A DNA stretch of 21,581 nucleotides from Micavibrio aeruginosavorus (GTDB lineage Bacteria > Pseudomonadota > Alphaproteobacteria > Micavibrionales > Micavibrionaceae): assembly GCA_003241285.1 (NCBI GenBank), contig QFOT01000016.1:1-21581 (forward strand), written 5' to 3'. Positions 14,577 to 21,581 of the stretch are shown here, one piece after another. Below the pieces are notes generated by a model, which saw only the letters and a list, made by a program, of their open reading frames with translations, was not told the DNA's origin and searched no databases. The translations under genes were made by a program, and so were the position numbers. How positions within the stretch are numbered: the stretch's first letter is position 1; the number at the start of each line of letters is the position of its first letter.

Positions 14577-16288
14577 GTTTTGCCCTTGATATGACCCTTC
14601 GGGGTCTGATGTCGACCTCCAGTCGTATTTCTTTGGTGTCGCAAAACATCACGAATGCAGGAAAGACAGGCTACACCCGTAAGGAAGGTAGTGATATCTA
14701 CGTCACGACCAATGCCGGAACCGTCCCTGTCAAAACCAATGTCGTAGGCTCTACAGATCGTTATCTTACGTTAGGCGTTGTCGGCGATATCGGCACCAAA
14801 GGGTACACCGAAGCCATTACCGAATTAATGGATTACTACGCGGCCCAGCTCGGTACCACAGATGGCAGCACGACAATGTCCGGCTACCTGAACAGCCTAT
14901 ATACAGCTTTCCAACAGCTTGCCGCCAGCCCTGAAACACAAGCTAACCAGACCGAAGTTGTCCAGATCGCGGTTAATCTGGCGGATTCTCTCCGTAATCT
15001 TTCCGGCGACGTGCAGGAGCTGCGTCTTCAGGCAGAGATGAAGATTGCAGATCAGATCACGAGTGTAAATGTCCTGCTTGATAAAATTCACAGCATCAAT
15101 ACCAAGATCGTACCTGGCGAAACAGCCGACGCCCAAATGGCGGAACACGAAGACCAGCGCATGGCCGCCCTCGAAGAACTCGCCGAGGTCATGGATATCC
15201 AGTATTATTTTACATCCCAAAACCAGTTGCAGATTTTCACCTCTGCCGGTCAGCCTTTGCTTCAGTCTGAACCGAAGCATTTAAGCTATGAAACAACCAC
15301 GCAGGTAAATGCGAATTCCACATTCCAGCCTATTCTACTGAATGGCGTTGATATAACATCTACGCTTCGTACAGGCACGCTGGCTGGTAACATTGCCATA
15401 CGCGACACCATACTTCCTGAAGAACAGGCTAAGCTCGATGAATTCGCCAGCGTCTTGAAAGACCAGATGAACACCCTTTTGAACAAAGGATCTTCACTGC
15501 CGCCCCAGACCAGCATGACTGGCTCTCTGCAAGGATTGACGGCTGCGACACCATTGGCAGCGACTGGAACATTCCGCGTGGCGATTGCCGATAATTCGGG
15601 AGTCCTGCAAAACTACTCTGATATAAACATGGCTGGCATAACGACGGTTGGTGACTTGCTGACTGCATTGAACGCCATTCCGAATGTCAGTGCATCTCTT
15701 GATGTAAACGGCGCATTGACTATCAATTCGACGCTTGCAGGCAGCGGCCTCGCTCTAAGCGAAATGAACTCCAGCGTGGGACCGGACTCAAAAGGCGCCT
15801 CTTTCTATTTCGGCTTGCAGGATATGTTTACAGGGAATGGTGCCTCTTTCCTGAATGTCTCCGCCAATTTAAGAAACAGCCCCAACGTACTGGCGACAGG
15901 CGCTCTTAATTCCGGCGCGATTGCAGTAGGCGACACTGTGCTGACGCGCGGGGACGGCTCCACCTCTCTTGCCATGGCTCAAATTCTAAAGTCGAACGTG
16001 CCGTTTGACGCTGCCGGAAATTTCAGCGCGCAAAACAGCACTCTTGCCCGTTATATGGAGTCGATCATCGCGAACGGGGCTACACGCGCCAGTCTTGCGA
16101 AATCTCAATACGAAACGGCGAATGCCATCTTCAGCGAATCAAAAGAAGCCCTGAATAATAAAACGGGCGTTAACATAGACGAAGAAACAGCGAATATGCT
16201 GGAACTGCAAAATCACTATGAAGCTTCGGCACGCATGGTCACGACGATCCGCGATCTGTTCCAGGCTTTATTAAACGCCGTATCATAA
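14567..16288 (+). CDS. flgK: Flagellar hook-associated protein 1, FlgK
   Basis: First of the two junction proteins between hook and filament, exported with help from FlgN. The 573-aa product has the axial-protein N-terminus (SLGFALDMTLRGLMSTSSRISLVSQNITNAGKTGYTRKEG), the FlgK-type helical section (YYAAQLGTTDGSTTMSGYLNSLYTAFQQLAASPETQANQTEVVQIAVNLADSLRNL) and the C-terminal helix (GVNIDEETANMLELQNHYEASARMVTTIRDLFQALLNAVS). Start codon and flgN end overlap. There is no strong ribosome site of its own, consistent with coupling. Confidence 0.95.
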   Translation: MSLGFALDMTLRGLMSTSSRISLVSQNITNAGKTGYTRKEGSDIYVTTNAGTVPVKTNVVGSTDRYLTLGVVGDIGTKGYTEAITELMDYYAAQLGTTDGSTTMSGYLNSLYTAFQQLAASPETQANQTEVVQIAVNLADSLRNLSGDVQELRLQAEMKIADQITSVNVLLDKIHSINTKIVPGETADAQMAEHEDQRMAALEELAEVMDIQYYFTSQNQLQIFTSAGQPLLQSEPKHLSYETTTQVNANSTFQPILLNGVDITSTLRTGTLAGNIAIRDTILPEEQAKLDEFASVLKDQMNTLLNKGSSLPPQTSMTGSLQGLTAATPLAATGTFRVAIADNSGVLQNYSDINMAGITTVGDLLTALNAIPNVSASLDVNGALTINSTLAGSGLALSEMNSSVGPDSKGASFYFGLQDMFTGNGASFLNVSANLRNSPNVLATGALNSGAIAVGDTVLTRGDGSTSLAMAQILKSNVPFDAAGNFSAQNSTLARYMESIIANGATRASLAKSQYETANAIFSESKEALNNKTGVNIDEETANMLELQNHYEASARMVTTIRDLFQALLNAVS

Positions 16289-16300
16289 GGATAAAGCATC

Positions 16301-17206
16301 ATGACAAACCGCATCGCGACATTCCCGGCTACCGAGCGCATCATCGTCGATAACATGAGATTGCAATCCCAACTGGCGGAAACGCAGATCCAGCTTTCGA
16401 CAGGGCTTAAATCCACATCCTATACAGGCATTGCTTCCGACTCTCAGCGCCTTTTAAACGTCGAGCGTAATTACGACTCTCTCGAAGGGTTCAATACCAA
16501 TGCAACCATTATTGGCGGCAATATCGATATCGCTTATAATGCCGTTAAATCCATTCTGGATTTGTCGAATAACTTCTTGCAGACACTGACATCGGCACAA
16601 GGCGGCAATTTTCTTGATCCGCAAGTCACGAGAGATCAGGGTCAACTTCTTATCAAGGAAGTTGCAGGTCTTTTGAATACGCAATCGGCTGGTCGCTACC
16701 TATTCGCCGGCTCTAATATCGACACCATACCAGTTAATCTCGATGATCCGGCGTTTACGCCCCAGACGTCACCCTCGACCGCCAATACTGGTTATTATCA
16801 GGGAAACGACGACAAGCTCTCGGCCCAGTTGTCGGAAACGCTGTCCATAAGCTATAATTTTACCGCGAACGATCCGGCCTTCGAACAATTGCTGCGCTCG
16901 TTTAATCTGGCCATCAATAATCCCTCGGATACAGCCGCCCTTGCAGAATCAACCACTCTGATGCGCTCGGCAATTTCCGGCATGTCTAATATTTTTGCCC
17001 AGATGAGCACGTTCGCCCGCACGGTTGAAAATCAGACCATGCGAAACGAGGAAGACCTGGCGATCATGAAAAACGTTATCGGCAATCTTAAGGGCGCAGA
17101 TCTGGCGGCAACGACTGTTCGCCAGAAAGAACTCGAAACACAGATACAGGCTTCCTACGCTTCTTCAGTGACTATCCTGAATTTGAAACTGACGGATTAT
17201 ATTTAA
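16301..17206 (+). CDS. flgL: Flagellar hook-associated protein 3, FlgL
   Basis: Second junction protein, flagellin-like, binding the first filament subunits. The 301-aa product has RLQSQLAETQIQLSTGLKSTSYTGIASDSQRLLNVERNYDSL near the N-terminus, the typical motif SAGRYLFAGSNIDTIPV in the middle, and a C-terminal helix with QKELETQIQASYASSVTILNLKLTDYI. An AAGGA ribosome site precedes ATG. It begins 12 nt after flgK and is the last gene of the plus-strand flagellar run, ending 3 nt from the opposing ftsA stop with no terminator between. Confidence 0.93.
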   Translation: MTNRIATFPATERIIVDNMRLQSQLAETQIQLSTGLKSTSYTGIASDSQRLLNVERNYDSLEGFNTNATIIGGNIDIAYNAVKSILDLSNNFLQTLTSAQGGNFLDPQVTRDQGQLLIKEVAGLLNTQSAGRYLFAGSNIDTIPVNLDDPAFTPQTSPSTANTGYYQGNDDKLSAQLSETLSISYNFTANDPAFEQLLRSFNLAINNPSDTAALAESTTLMRSAISGMSNIFAQMSTFARTVENQTMRNEEDLAIMKNVIGNLKGADLAATTVRQKELETQIQASYASSVTILNLKLTDYI

Positions 17207-17209
17207 ACC

Positions 17210-18490
17210 TTACCAGTTTTCTTTCAGCCACATTTTCGCACGCTGAAACAGGCTTCCGGCGTCGACATTGGACATTATCTCCGCCGGCATCTCTTCCGTG
17301 CGCTCGGTTACGTAGTGCATCAAGCCCGCCGTCGTGGCGAAAGCCGGCCCTGCGACAGCATCAGGTAATCCTTGTAATCTCATCGGGCGGCCAAGCCGCA
17401 CCTGTTTGTCCAGGACCATTTGCGCCAGCTCGCGCTGCCCTGAAATCTGGCTCGCGCCACCGGTCAGTACGACGCGGCGTCCGGCAACATGGGAAAGCCC
17501 CACATCGTTTAATCTGGCGCGCACCATCTCGAAAGTCTCCTCGATCCTTGGCTGGATAATACTGACCAGATAAGAGCGCGGCACATGGTTCGGCAATGTA
17601 TGCTCGTCTTCCCCAAGTTGCGGCACGTCTATCAGGTCTTTATCATCCGTCATGGTCGCGATCGCGCCGCCATAAAGTGTCTTTAGTCTTTCAGCCGCAG
17701 CAATAGATGTCGTCAGGCCTTTGGCGATATCCGAGGTGACATGCTGCCCGCCGATCGGAAGCGCATCGGCATAAATAAGCTCCCTGCCCTGAAAAACCGC
17801 TATAGAGGTCGTGCCACCGCCCATATCGATAACCGTGCAGCCCAGATCCATTTCATCATCGACAAGGGCAGCCAACCCTGCTGCATAAGGTGAGGAACAA
17901 AGCGCTGTAATATCGAGATGCGAACTTTCGATGCAACTGGCAATATTGCGCAGCCCCCCCATATTTCCGGTTACCAGATGGACATCGACTTCCAGCATTT
18001 GTCCATAAAGCCCGCGCGGCTCCTTGATGCCTTCGTGACCGTCGATGCGAAACGCGGTCGGGATAGTATGGATAAGCTCGACGGGCGTGGAATTATTCTG
18101 CTGAACGGCCTGATCCTGCGCTTTGGCAAGAGCCCTTCTTATATCGTTATCGGTGACGGCCTCGCCGAGCACCTGCACGTCGACCCTCATTAGATGCGAC
18201 TGGGTGTGAACGGCGGGCACGTTGATGATAACTTCCCGAAGAGGGTAGCCGCGCGTTACCTCCGCCGCCATATGCTCTGCCGCATGAACAGCCTGGCGAA
18301 TGGACGATTCCGCCGCATCCAGATCTATGATCGTACCGGAGCGGATACCCTGGCTGGCCTGATGGCCGATCCCGATCAAATCGATATTGCCGTTATCATC
18401 CTTAACTTTGGCGATAAAGCAGGCGATCTTACTGGAACCGATATCCAGCGCAGCAATCAGCGATCCTTTTGGTTGCAGTTTTTTCGCCAT
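17210..18490 (-). CDS. ftsA: Cell division protein FtsA
   Basis: Actin-like ATPase that anchors FtsZ to the inner membrane and recruits the divisome. The 426-aa product has the phosphate-1 loop ALDIGSSKIACFIA (about 14-27), phosphate-2 IDMGGGTTSI (221-230), the adenosine motif VVLTGGASQISG near the C-terminus, and a final amphipathic helix (LFQRAKMWLKENW) for membrane targeting. It starts 9 nt after ftsQ. The purine-rich stretch GAGTAAGG precedes ATG but with short spacing. The usual downstream partner ftsZ is missing: flgL converges on ftsA with a 3-nt gap. Confidence 0.96.
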   Translation of the reverse strand: MAKKLQPKGSLIAALDIGSSKIACFIAKVKDDNGNIDLIGIGHQASQGIRSGTIIDLDAAESSIRQAVHAAEHMAAEVTRGYPLREVIINVPAVHTQSHLMRVDVQVLGEAVTDNDIRRALAKAQDQAVQQNNSTPVELIHTIPTAFRIDGHEGIKEPRGLYGQMLEVDVHLVTGNMGGLRNIASCIESSHLDITALCSSPYAAGLAALVDDEMDLGCTVIDMGGGTTSIAVFQGRELIYADALPIGGQHVTSDIAKGLTTSIAAAERLKTLYGGAIATMTDDKDLIDVPQLGEDEHTLPNHVPRSYLVSIIQPRIEETFEMVRARLNDVGLSHVAGRRVVLTGGASQISGQRELAQMVLDKQVRLGRPMRLQGLPDAVAGPAFATTAGLMHYVTERTEEMPAEIMSNVDAGSLFQRAKMWLKENW

Positions 18491-18499
18491 TCACCTTAC

Positions 18500-19354
18500 T
18501 CAAATATTTTTTTCTTTTTTAAACGACGCATCGTATTTCTGTGCATCGCCAGGAGATGTCTGGACGACGATCCTCATTGGATCGCGTAAATCTATAGCTT
18601 CCAGATGGCGGTCCAGAACCTGCTCCGTTTTTTGGGCTTCGGCAAGGCGCTTGATGGCAAGCCCGGCGTCGTCTTCCGGCAGCCGAAGCGTAATGCCGTT
18701 TTTCAGGCGAATATCCCAGCGGCGATTACCTATCCAGCGCGCAATCTCGATACGCTCTTTCAGATCAGGCTCGGCATTGATCAAGCCCATTAACTCAGGT
18801 GCGTTCTGCGGAGCGTTCTCGCCTGTAATAACGATCAGGCTTTTAAAGCTTTCCAGATCTTTATCGGTCAGGATGACTCCTTCCGCGTCGACCAGCGAAA
18901 GCTTTCCTTCTTTCTGGTAAAGCGCAACGGGCCTGCGTTCGTTCAGCTTCACATAGATCGTATCCGGCAAACGCCGCTCGACGACAGCTTCCTTGACCCA
19001 TGGCAGTCTGGAAAGCTTATCCCGCATCTCGGTGATATCATAAATGAAGATCGATTCATCTTTTTGGACGCCCAGAGCGGATTTAAGTTCTTTGCGGTTT
19101 GTGTAGTGACGCCCGTCGATCATCAGGCCGCGCACTTTAAATCCGGCGCCGGCCATCTTGTCATGAAAGGAAGTGACGGTGCGCTCTTCCGTGCGGCTGA
19201 ACCACATGGAATTCAAGATAGTTTTGACACCGTATGTAACCGCTCCCAATATAACGATAACCAGTCCTGCGCGTTTGGCGTAGAAAATCAGGCGCGCAGT
19301 TTTGCCTGCGCGTCGCTTGAGGATGGTTGTGCGGCGTGTGCCGGATCCTGACAT
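18500..19354 (-). CDS. ftsQ: Cell division protein FtsQ
   Basis: Bitopic divisome protein linking cytoplasmic and periplasmic division proteins. The 284-aa product has a basic cytoplasmic N-terminus, one membrane span at about 29-47 (AGLVIVILGAVTYGVKTIL), a POTRA domain at about 73-141 (KVRGLMIDGRHYTNRKELKSALGVQKDESIFIYDITEMRDKLSRLPWVKEAVVERRLPDTIYVKLNERRPVA) and a C-terminal beta domain (GVILTDKDLESFKSLIVITGENAP). Its ATG at 19354 lies inside the end of ddl (67-nt overlap). A start further down would remove part of the basic leader, so the overlap is likely real. Confidence 0.93.
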   Translation of the reverse strand: MSGSGTRRTTILKRRAGKTARLIFYAKRAGLVIVILGAVTYGVKTILNSMWFSRTEERTVTSFHDKMAGAGFKVRGLMIDGRHYTNRKELKSALGVQKDESIFIYDITEMRDKLSRLPWVKEAVVERRLPDTIYVKLNERRPVALYQKEGKLSLVDAEGVILTDKDLESFKSLIVITGENAPQNAPELMGLINAEPDLKERIEIARWIGNRRWDIRLKNGITLRLPEDDAGLAIKRLAEAQKTEQVLDRHLEAIDLRDPMRIVVQTSPGDAQKYDASFKKEKNI

Positions 19355-20274
19355 GTTGCGGTTTCCACGAGATGGGAACAGAGTTGAACGTAAGACATGC
19401 CGCTGAATTCCGCCTGAATGACGGCAACCGATCCAGGCGACAGGCCAGGCATTGTATTGATTTCCAGGAAGTATACCCCATCGCTGCCGGATTTGGAATC
19501 GTCATATCTGAAATCGGAGCGGGTTATTCCTGAACAGCCCAGAACTTTATATACGGATTCTGCGTATTGCATAGCGGTTTTCGCCACAATTTCGGGCACA
19601 TGCGCAGGCGTCACCAGTTCGGTCCGCTTGTCGTGATATTTGGCTTCGTAATCGAAGAATCGTCCGGGAAATAATATTTCAGTTACGGTCAGGGCTTTGC
19701 CGTCGAGCACCGTGACGTGGATCTCCCTGCCCGGCACGTATTTTTCGACAAGAACCTGCTCGCCGAAATGCCATTCCGTCTCATCGATAGGCCTTTGGTT
19801 TTCGCCTTCCATGATGATGCGCACGCCAACGCTGGAGCCTTCGTTCATCGGCTTGACCACATAGGGTCGCTCCATGACCGTTTCATCCAGAACTTCCTGC
19901 TTGCTGGCAACTTTGCCGACAGAGCAGCGTACGCCGACAGATTCAGCCAGCTTTTTGGTCAGGATTTTATCCATGCCGATCGCCGACGCGACAACGCCCG
20001 AATGAGTATAGGCAATGCCGAGCGTTTCCAGTACACCCTGAATGACGCCGTCTTCGCCGCCGCGTCCGTACAGATTGTTAAAAACCACATCCGGCGCAGG
20101 GGTTAATTCACTGACCAGCTTGCCAAGATCTTTGCTGACATCGATGACTTTTACCGTATAGCCTGCCTCGATCAGGGACGCCTCGACTGCCTTACCTTTA
20201 GTAAGAGACACTTCTCGTTCGGCAGACCAGCCGCCAACTAAAAGGGCTATGGTTTTTCGGGGAGATTTAGTCAT
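19288..20274 (-). CDS. ddl: D-alanine--D-alanine ligase
   Basis: Makes the D-Ala-D-Ala dipeptide for peptidoglycan, using ATP in the cytoplasm. A 328-aa ATP-grasp enzyme with the N-terminal LLVGGWSAEREVSL loop (11-24), FNNLYGRGGEDG (family norm is FNALHGxxGEDG), PYVVKPMNEGSSVGVRI in the ATP-binding part, and SDFRYDD ... VYFLEINTMPGLSPGS with the metal ligands. ATG at 20274 has AAAGGA upstream. The C-terminus has a tail (about 20 residues, rich in Ala/Ser/Gln) beyond the usual end; this tail is the part overlapping ftsQ. It follows the 59-aa membrane gene by about 70 bp that contains a degenerate repeat. Confidence 0.96.
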   Translation of the reverse strand: MTKSPRKTIALLVGGWSAEREVSLTKGKAVEASLIEAGYTVKVIDVSKDLGKLVSELTPAPDVVFNNLYGRGGEDGVIQGVLETLGIAYTHSGVVASAIGMDKILTKKLAESVGVRCSVGKVASKQEVLDETVMERPYVVKPMNEGSSVGVRIIMEGENQRPIDETEWHFGEQVLVEKYVPGREIHVTVLDGKALTVTEILFPGRFFDYEAKYHDKRTELVTPAHVPEIVAKTAMQYAESVYKVLGCSGITRSDFRYDDSKSGSDGVYFLEINTMPGLSPGSVAVIQAEFSGMSYVQLCSHLVETATCQDPAHAAQPSSSDAQAKLRA

Positions 20275-20310
20275 GACATATGAATCCTTTTACCGAAGTA
20301 TAGACGCACA

Positions 20311-20337
20311 TGTCATTCCTGCGAAAGCAGTAATCTA
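20311..20337. repeat. Degenerate half copy of a GTCATTCC-type repeat
   Basis: TGTCATTCCTGCGAAAGCAG followed by TAATCTA matches the left part of the element at 20970 with a few changes. The core CTGC-GAAA-GCAG makes a short hairpin with a GAAA loop. It sits between the 59-aa gene and ddl. Confidence 0.6.
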
Positions 20338-20344
20338 ATTAAAT

Positions 20345-20524
20345 TTATGGCGAAGGTTTAGACGAAAAAACCTGAACTACTTTATCGGCAACGCCCTCAA
20401 AAACATCATGCGCCGCATTACGAGGCCCGATAAGAAGCGCAAAGGCCCCGAAGGCGGCGACAAGGCTTGCCGTACCAAAAATACATTTTAAGCCTTCATT
20501 TTTCTTTTCGACTGGCTGATTCAT
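20345..20524 (-). CDS. Small single-span membrane protein, 59 aa (1)
   Basis: Not recognised. ATG at 20524, stop at 20347-20345. The protein begins MNQPVEKKNEGLK, followed by a hydrophobic segment at about 14-32 (CIFGTASLVAAFGAFALLI) and a C-terminal tail AHDVFEGVADKVVQVFSSKPSP. Support for a real gene: AGGGAG seven bases before ATG, a good promoter (TTGACA-N17-TATACC) about 26 bp upstream, and codon use like its neighbours. It stands alone between a terminator and ddl on the ddl strand, so ddl-ftsQ-ftsA may be read from the same promoter. The charge pattern suggests N-terminus inside. Confidence 0.68.
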   Translation of the reverse strand: MNQPVEKKNEGLKCIFGTASLVAAFGAFALLIGPRNAAHDVFEGVADKVVQVFSSKPSP

Positions 20525-20549
20525 TTAACTACTCCCTGTTTTTTTCAAT

Positions 20550-20578
20550 GGTATAAACAATAGTTGCGTTTATGTCAA
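20550..20578 (-). promoter_or_regulatory. Sigma-70 type promoter upstream of the 59-aa gene and ddl
   Basis: On the minus strand a perfect -35 TTGACA (20578-20573) and -10 TATACC (20555-20550) lie 17 bp apart, just behind the terminator of the preceding gene. The start would be near 20542, leaving a leader of about 18 bases before the 59-aa ATG. It is the best housekeeping-type promoter in the window and probably serves ddl-ftsQ-ftsA too. Confidence 0.7.
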
Positions 20579-20590
20579 ATATTGCAACGC

Positions 20591-20616
20591 AAAAAACAGG
20601 CCCGGTTAAGGGCCTG
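20591..20616 (-). terminator. Intrinsic terminator after the second 59-aa gene
   Basis: CAGGCCC (20597-20603) and GGGCCTG (20610-20616) form a 7-bp GC-rich stem with a 6-base loop. On the minus strand it is followed by TTTTTT. It is a textbook intrinsic terminator for the gene ending at 20646. Confidence 0.9.
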
Positions 20617-20645
20617 TGTGGGAGGGGATTATCTAGGGGGATCTC

Positions 20646-20825
20646 TTAAGAATTTTTGATATCGGCGATTTGCGTTTTTATCCAGACTTTGCCCTGCCCG
20701 TATAAATCGACCGCAGCTTCGAAACCGTATTTTACACATTGGTGCTGCGCGACGTAGATGACAACGCCGCCGATTAAAAGCAGCAGCATATATCCGGCAT
20801 CCTGCATGCCTTGCCTGACTTCCAT
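20646..20825 (-). CDS. Small single-span membrane protein, 59 aa (2)
   Basis: Not recognised. I start at ATG 20825 because GGAGG at 20835-20831 is placed five bases before it; an in-frame ATG at 20837 precedes that site and would add only four residues. The protein has a short N-terminus MEVRQGMQDAG, a membrane span at about 12-26 (YMLLLLIGGVVIYVA) and a hydrophilic tail (QHQCVKYGFEAAVDLYGQGKVWIKTQIADIKNS). It has its own terminator and lies downstream of murB. Same length and layout as the other 59-aa gene, but the sequences are not obviously related. Confidence 0.68.
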   Translation of the reverse strand: MEVRQGMQDAGYMLLLLIGGVVIYVAQHQCVKYGFEAAVDLYGQGKVWIKTQIADIKNS

Positions 20826-20903
20826 GTAAGCCTCCATTTGTCTTTAGACGAGCGGAACTCTCACTTAAATTGTCGCAGAATTTATGGGGATTTTCATTCA
20901 AAT

Positions 20904-20924
20904 CATGTGACGCGCCGCCACATG
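20904..20924. promoter_or_regulatory. Palindrome CATGTG-N9-CACATG upstream of a 59-aa gene
   Basis: A perfect 6-bp inverted repeat with a 9-bp GC-rich spacer, 79 bp or more before the ATG at 20825. The half-site spacing of about one and a half helical turns is typical for a dimeric regulator. No promoter hexamers could be placed with confidence nearby. Confidence 0.35.
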
Positions 20925-20969
20925 AGAGGCAGCTAAAATACAAAGCGACTTAGGAAAGAAAACTAAAAT

Positions 20970-21045
20970 TGTCATTCCGGCGAAGGCCGGAATCTATACA
21001 ATGCTGCCTCATCACGCATGGATCCGGTTCTTCAACGGGATGACA
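20970..21045. repeat. GTCATTCC-type repeat element with inverted TGTCAT / ATGACA ends
   Basis: A 76-bp element that starts TGTCATTCCGGCGAAGGCCGG, with a CCGGC-GAAG-GCCGG hairpin, and ends CGGGATGACA. The termini are inverted copies of each other. Such non-coding elements are spread through many alphaproteobacterial genomes between genes. A partial copy is at 20311. It lies between murB and the second 59-aa gene. Confidence 0.7.
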
Positions 21046-21078
21046 GATAAGGAAACTTCGGGCCTTCGGAGCTTCGCG

Positions 21079-21581
21079 CTAAAAACTCTTGATCCCTAAC
21101 CGCTTAATCTCCCAGCGCAAAGCCAGGCCCGTCTCGCTCAAAACCCGCCGCTTGATTTCCTCGCCCAGATTTTCCAAATCCGTTGCCGTCGCCGTTCCTG
21201 TATTGATCATAAAATTGCAATGCTTCTCGGACATCTGCGCCCCGCCGATCAAAAGGCCGCGTCCGCCGACTTTATCGACTAATTGCCATGTCTTTGTGCC
21301 TTCCGGCAATCCCGCAGATGCCAATTCTTTCGCCGTTGGATTGGCGAAAGTCGAACCGCCTGTTTTCTCTTTCACGGGTTGAGAAGCTTCGCGCTTCTCT
21401 TTGATTTCCTTCATTCTCTCGATAATGCGAAACGCATCGTCTTCATTTCCCTGAAAGACCGCGCTGGTAAAAATATAATCTTCCGGCGCATCGATATGGC
21501 GATAACTCATGCCCATATCGGGCACGGATAATTTATGCAGCTTCCCTTTTCGATCCACGACGTTTGCGAATTTTAAAATAT
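21079..21581 (-). CDS. murB: UDP-N-acetylenolpyruvoylglucosamine reductase MurB (C-terminal part, cut by window edge)
   Basis: Reduces UDP-GlcNAc-enolpyruvate to UDP-MurNAc with NADPH and FAD, an early peptidoglycan step. The frame stays open through 21581, so the N-terminal FAD domain is outside the window. The GTG at 21558 is internal, not a start. Visible parts: MGMSYRH, the KEKTGGSTFANPT segment with the proton-donating serine, GLLIGGAQMSEKHCNFMINTGTATATDLENL, and the terminal LRWEIKRLG with the catalytic Glu. The layout is that of the short-loop MurB group usual in alphaproteobacteria. It is upstream of ddl in the order seen in alphaproteobacterial dcw clusters, but here separated from it by about 800 bp holding a repeat and two small genes. 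Confidence 0.95.
   Translation of the reverse strand, partial: ILKFANVVDRKGKLHKLSVPDMGMSYRHIDAPEDYIFTSAVFQGNEDDAFRIIERMKEIKEKREASQPVKEKTGGSTFANPTAKELASAGLPEGTKTWQLVDKVGGRGLLIGGAQMSEKHCNFMINTGTATATDLENLGEEIKRRVLSETGLALRWEIKRLGIKSF

Noticed and set aside
17222..17248. TTTCAGC-N13-GCTGAAA inverted repeat near the flgL/ftsA junction as a terminator
   Set aside because: It lies inside ftsA and neither side has a T run, so it is probably incidental to the coding sequence.
1..21581. tRNA, rRNA, CRISPR arrays, insertion sequences or phage genes
   Set aside because: No cloverleaf, regularly spaced repeat array, transposase or phage-type protein was seen by reading; only short GTCATTCC-type repeats are present.

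Overview
The window looks chromosomal and alphaproteobacterial. The support is the flagellin and hook-associated protein types, the cell-wall/division order murB, ddl, ftsQ, ftsA, and short GTCATTCC-type repeats of the sort scattered through many alphaproteobacterial genomes. Base composition is mixed: most genes look moderate in G+C, while about 2104-3948 is clearly AT-richer. A Micavibrio- or Rhodospirillales-like host would fit, but genus cannot be fixed from sequence alone.

Layout. (1) 55-2103 (+): an oligopeptidase A / Dcp-type M3 metallopeptidase. (2) 2269-3948 (+): an AT-rich two-gene unit, an XRE regulator with a TrmB/PLD-like sensor domain followed by a SAM methyltransferase distantly related to the histidine methyltransferase EgtD. 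It runs tail-to-tail, with a 4-nt overlap, into (3) 6818-3945 (-): gmd, fcl and a CtlX-type guanidino-group hydrolase. The first two make GDP-L-fucose. (4) 8170-6877 (-): an ECF-type sigma factor followed by two small translationally coupled genes of unknown function, with a good sigma-54 promoter match upstream of the sigma gene. (5) 11390-8305 (-): fliC, fliD, fliS; divergent from it, 11780-17206 (+): flgD, flgE, an unknown 96-aa gene, a flgN-like gene, flgK, flgL. Together these give filament, cap, hook, hook-filament junction and chaperones. (6) 21581-17210 (-): murB (partial), two 59-aa single-membrane-span genes, ddl, ftsQ, ftsA.

How they work together. The flagellar block is a late-assembly module. 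FlgD and FlgE build the hook, FlgK/FlgL the junction (with a FlgN-like chaperone), and FliC/FliD/FliS the filament, cap and chaperone. Two sigma-54 type -24/-12 motifs with exact GG-N10-GC spacing are readable: one inside the loop of the fliC terminator in front of fliD, one in front of the ECF sigma gene. This suggests a sigma-54-controlled tier that includes a second sigma factor. The right end is peptidoglycan precursor synthesis plus divisome genes, but ftsZ does not follow ftsA as it usually does; flgL converges on ftsA instead.

No tRNA, rRNA, CRISPR array or insertion sequence was recognised. The least explained parts are the XRE/methyltransferase unit, the two small genes behind the sigma factor, the 96-aa flagellar-operon gene and the two membrane microproteins between murB and ddl.
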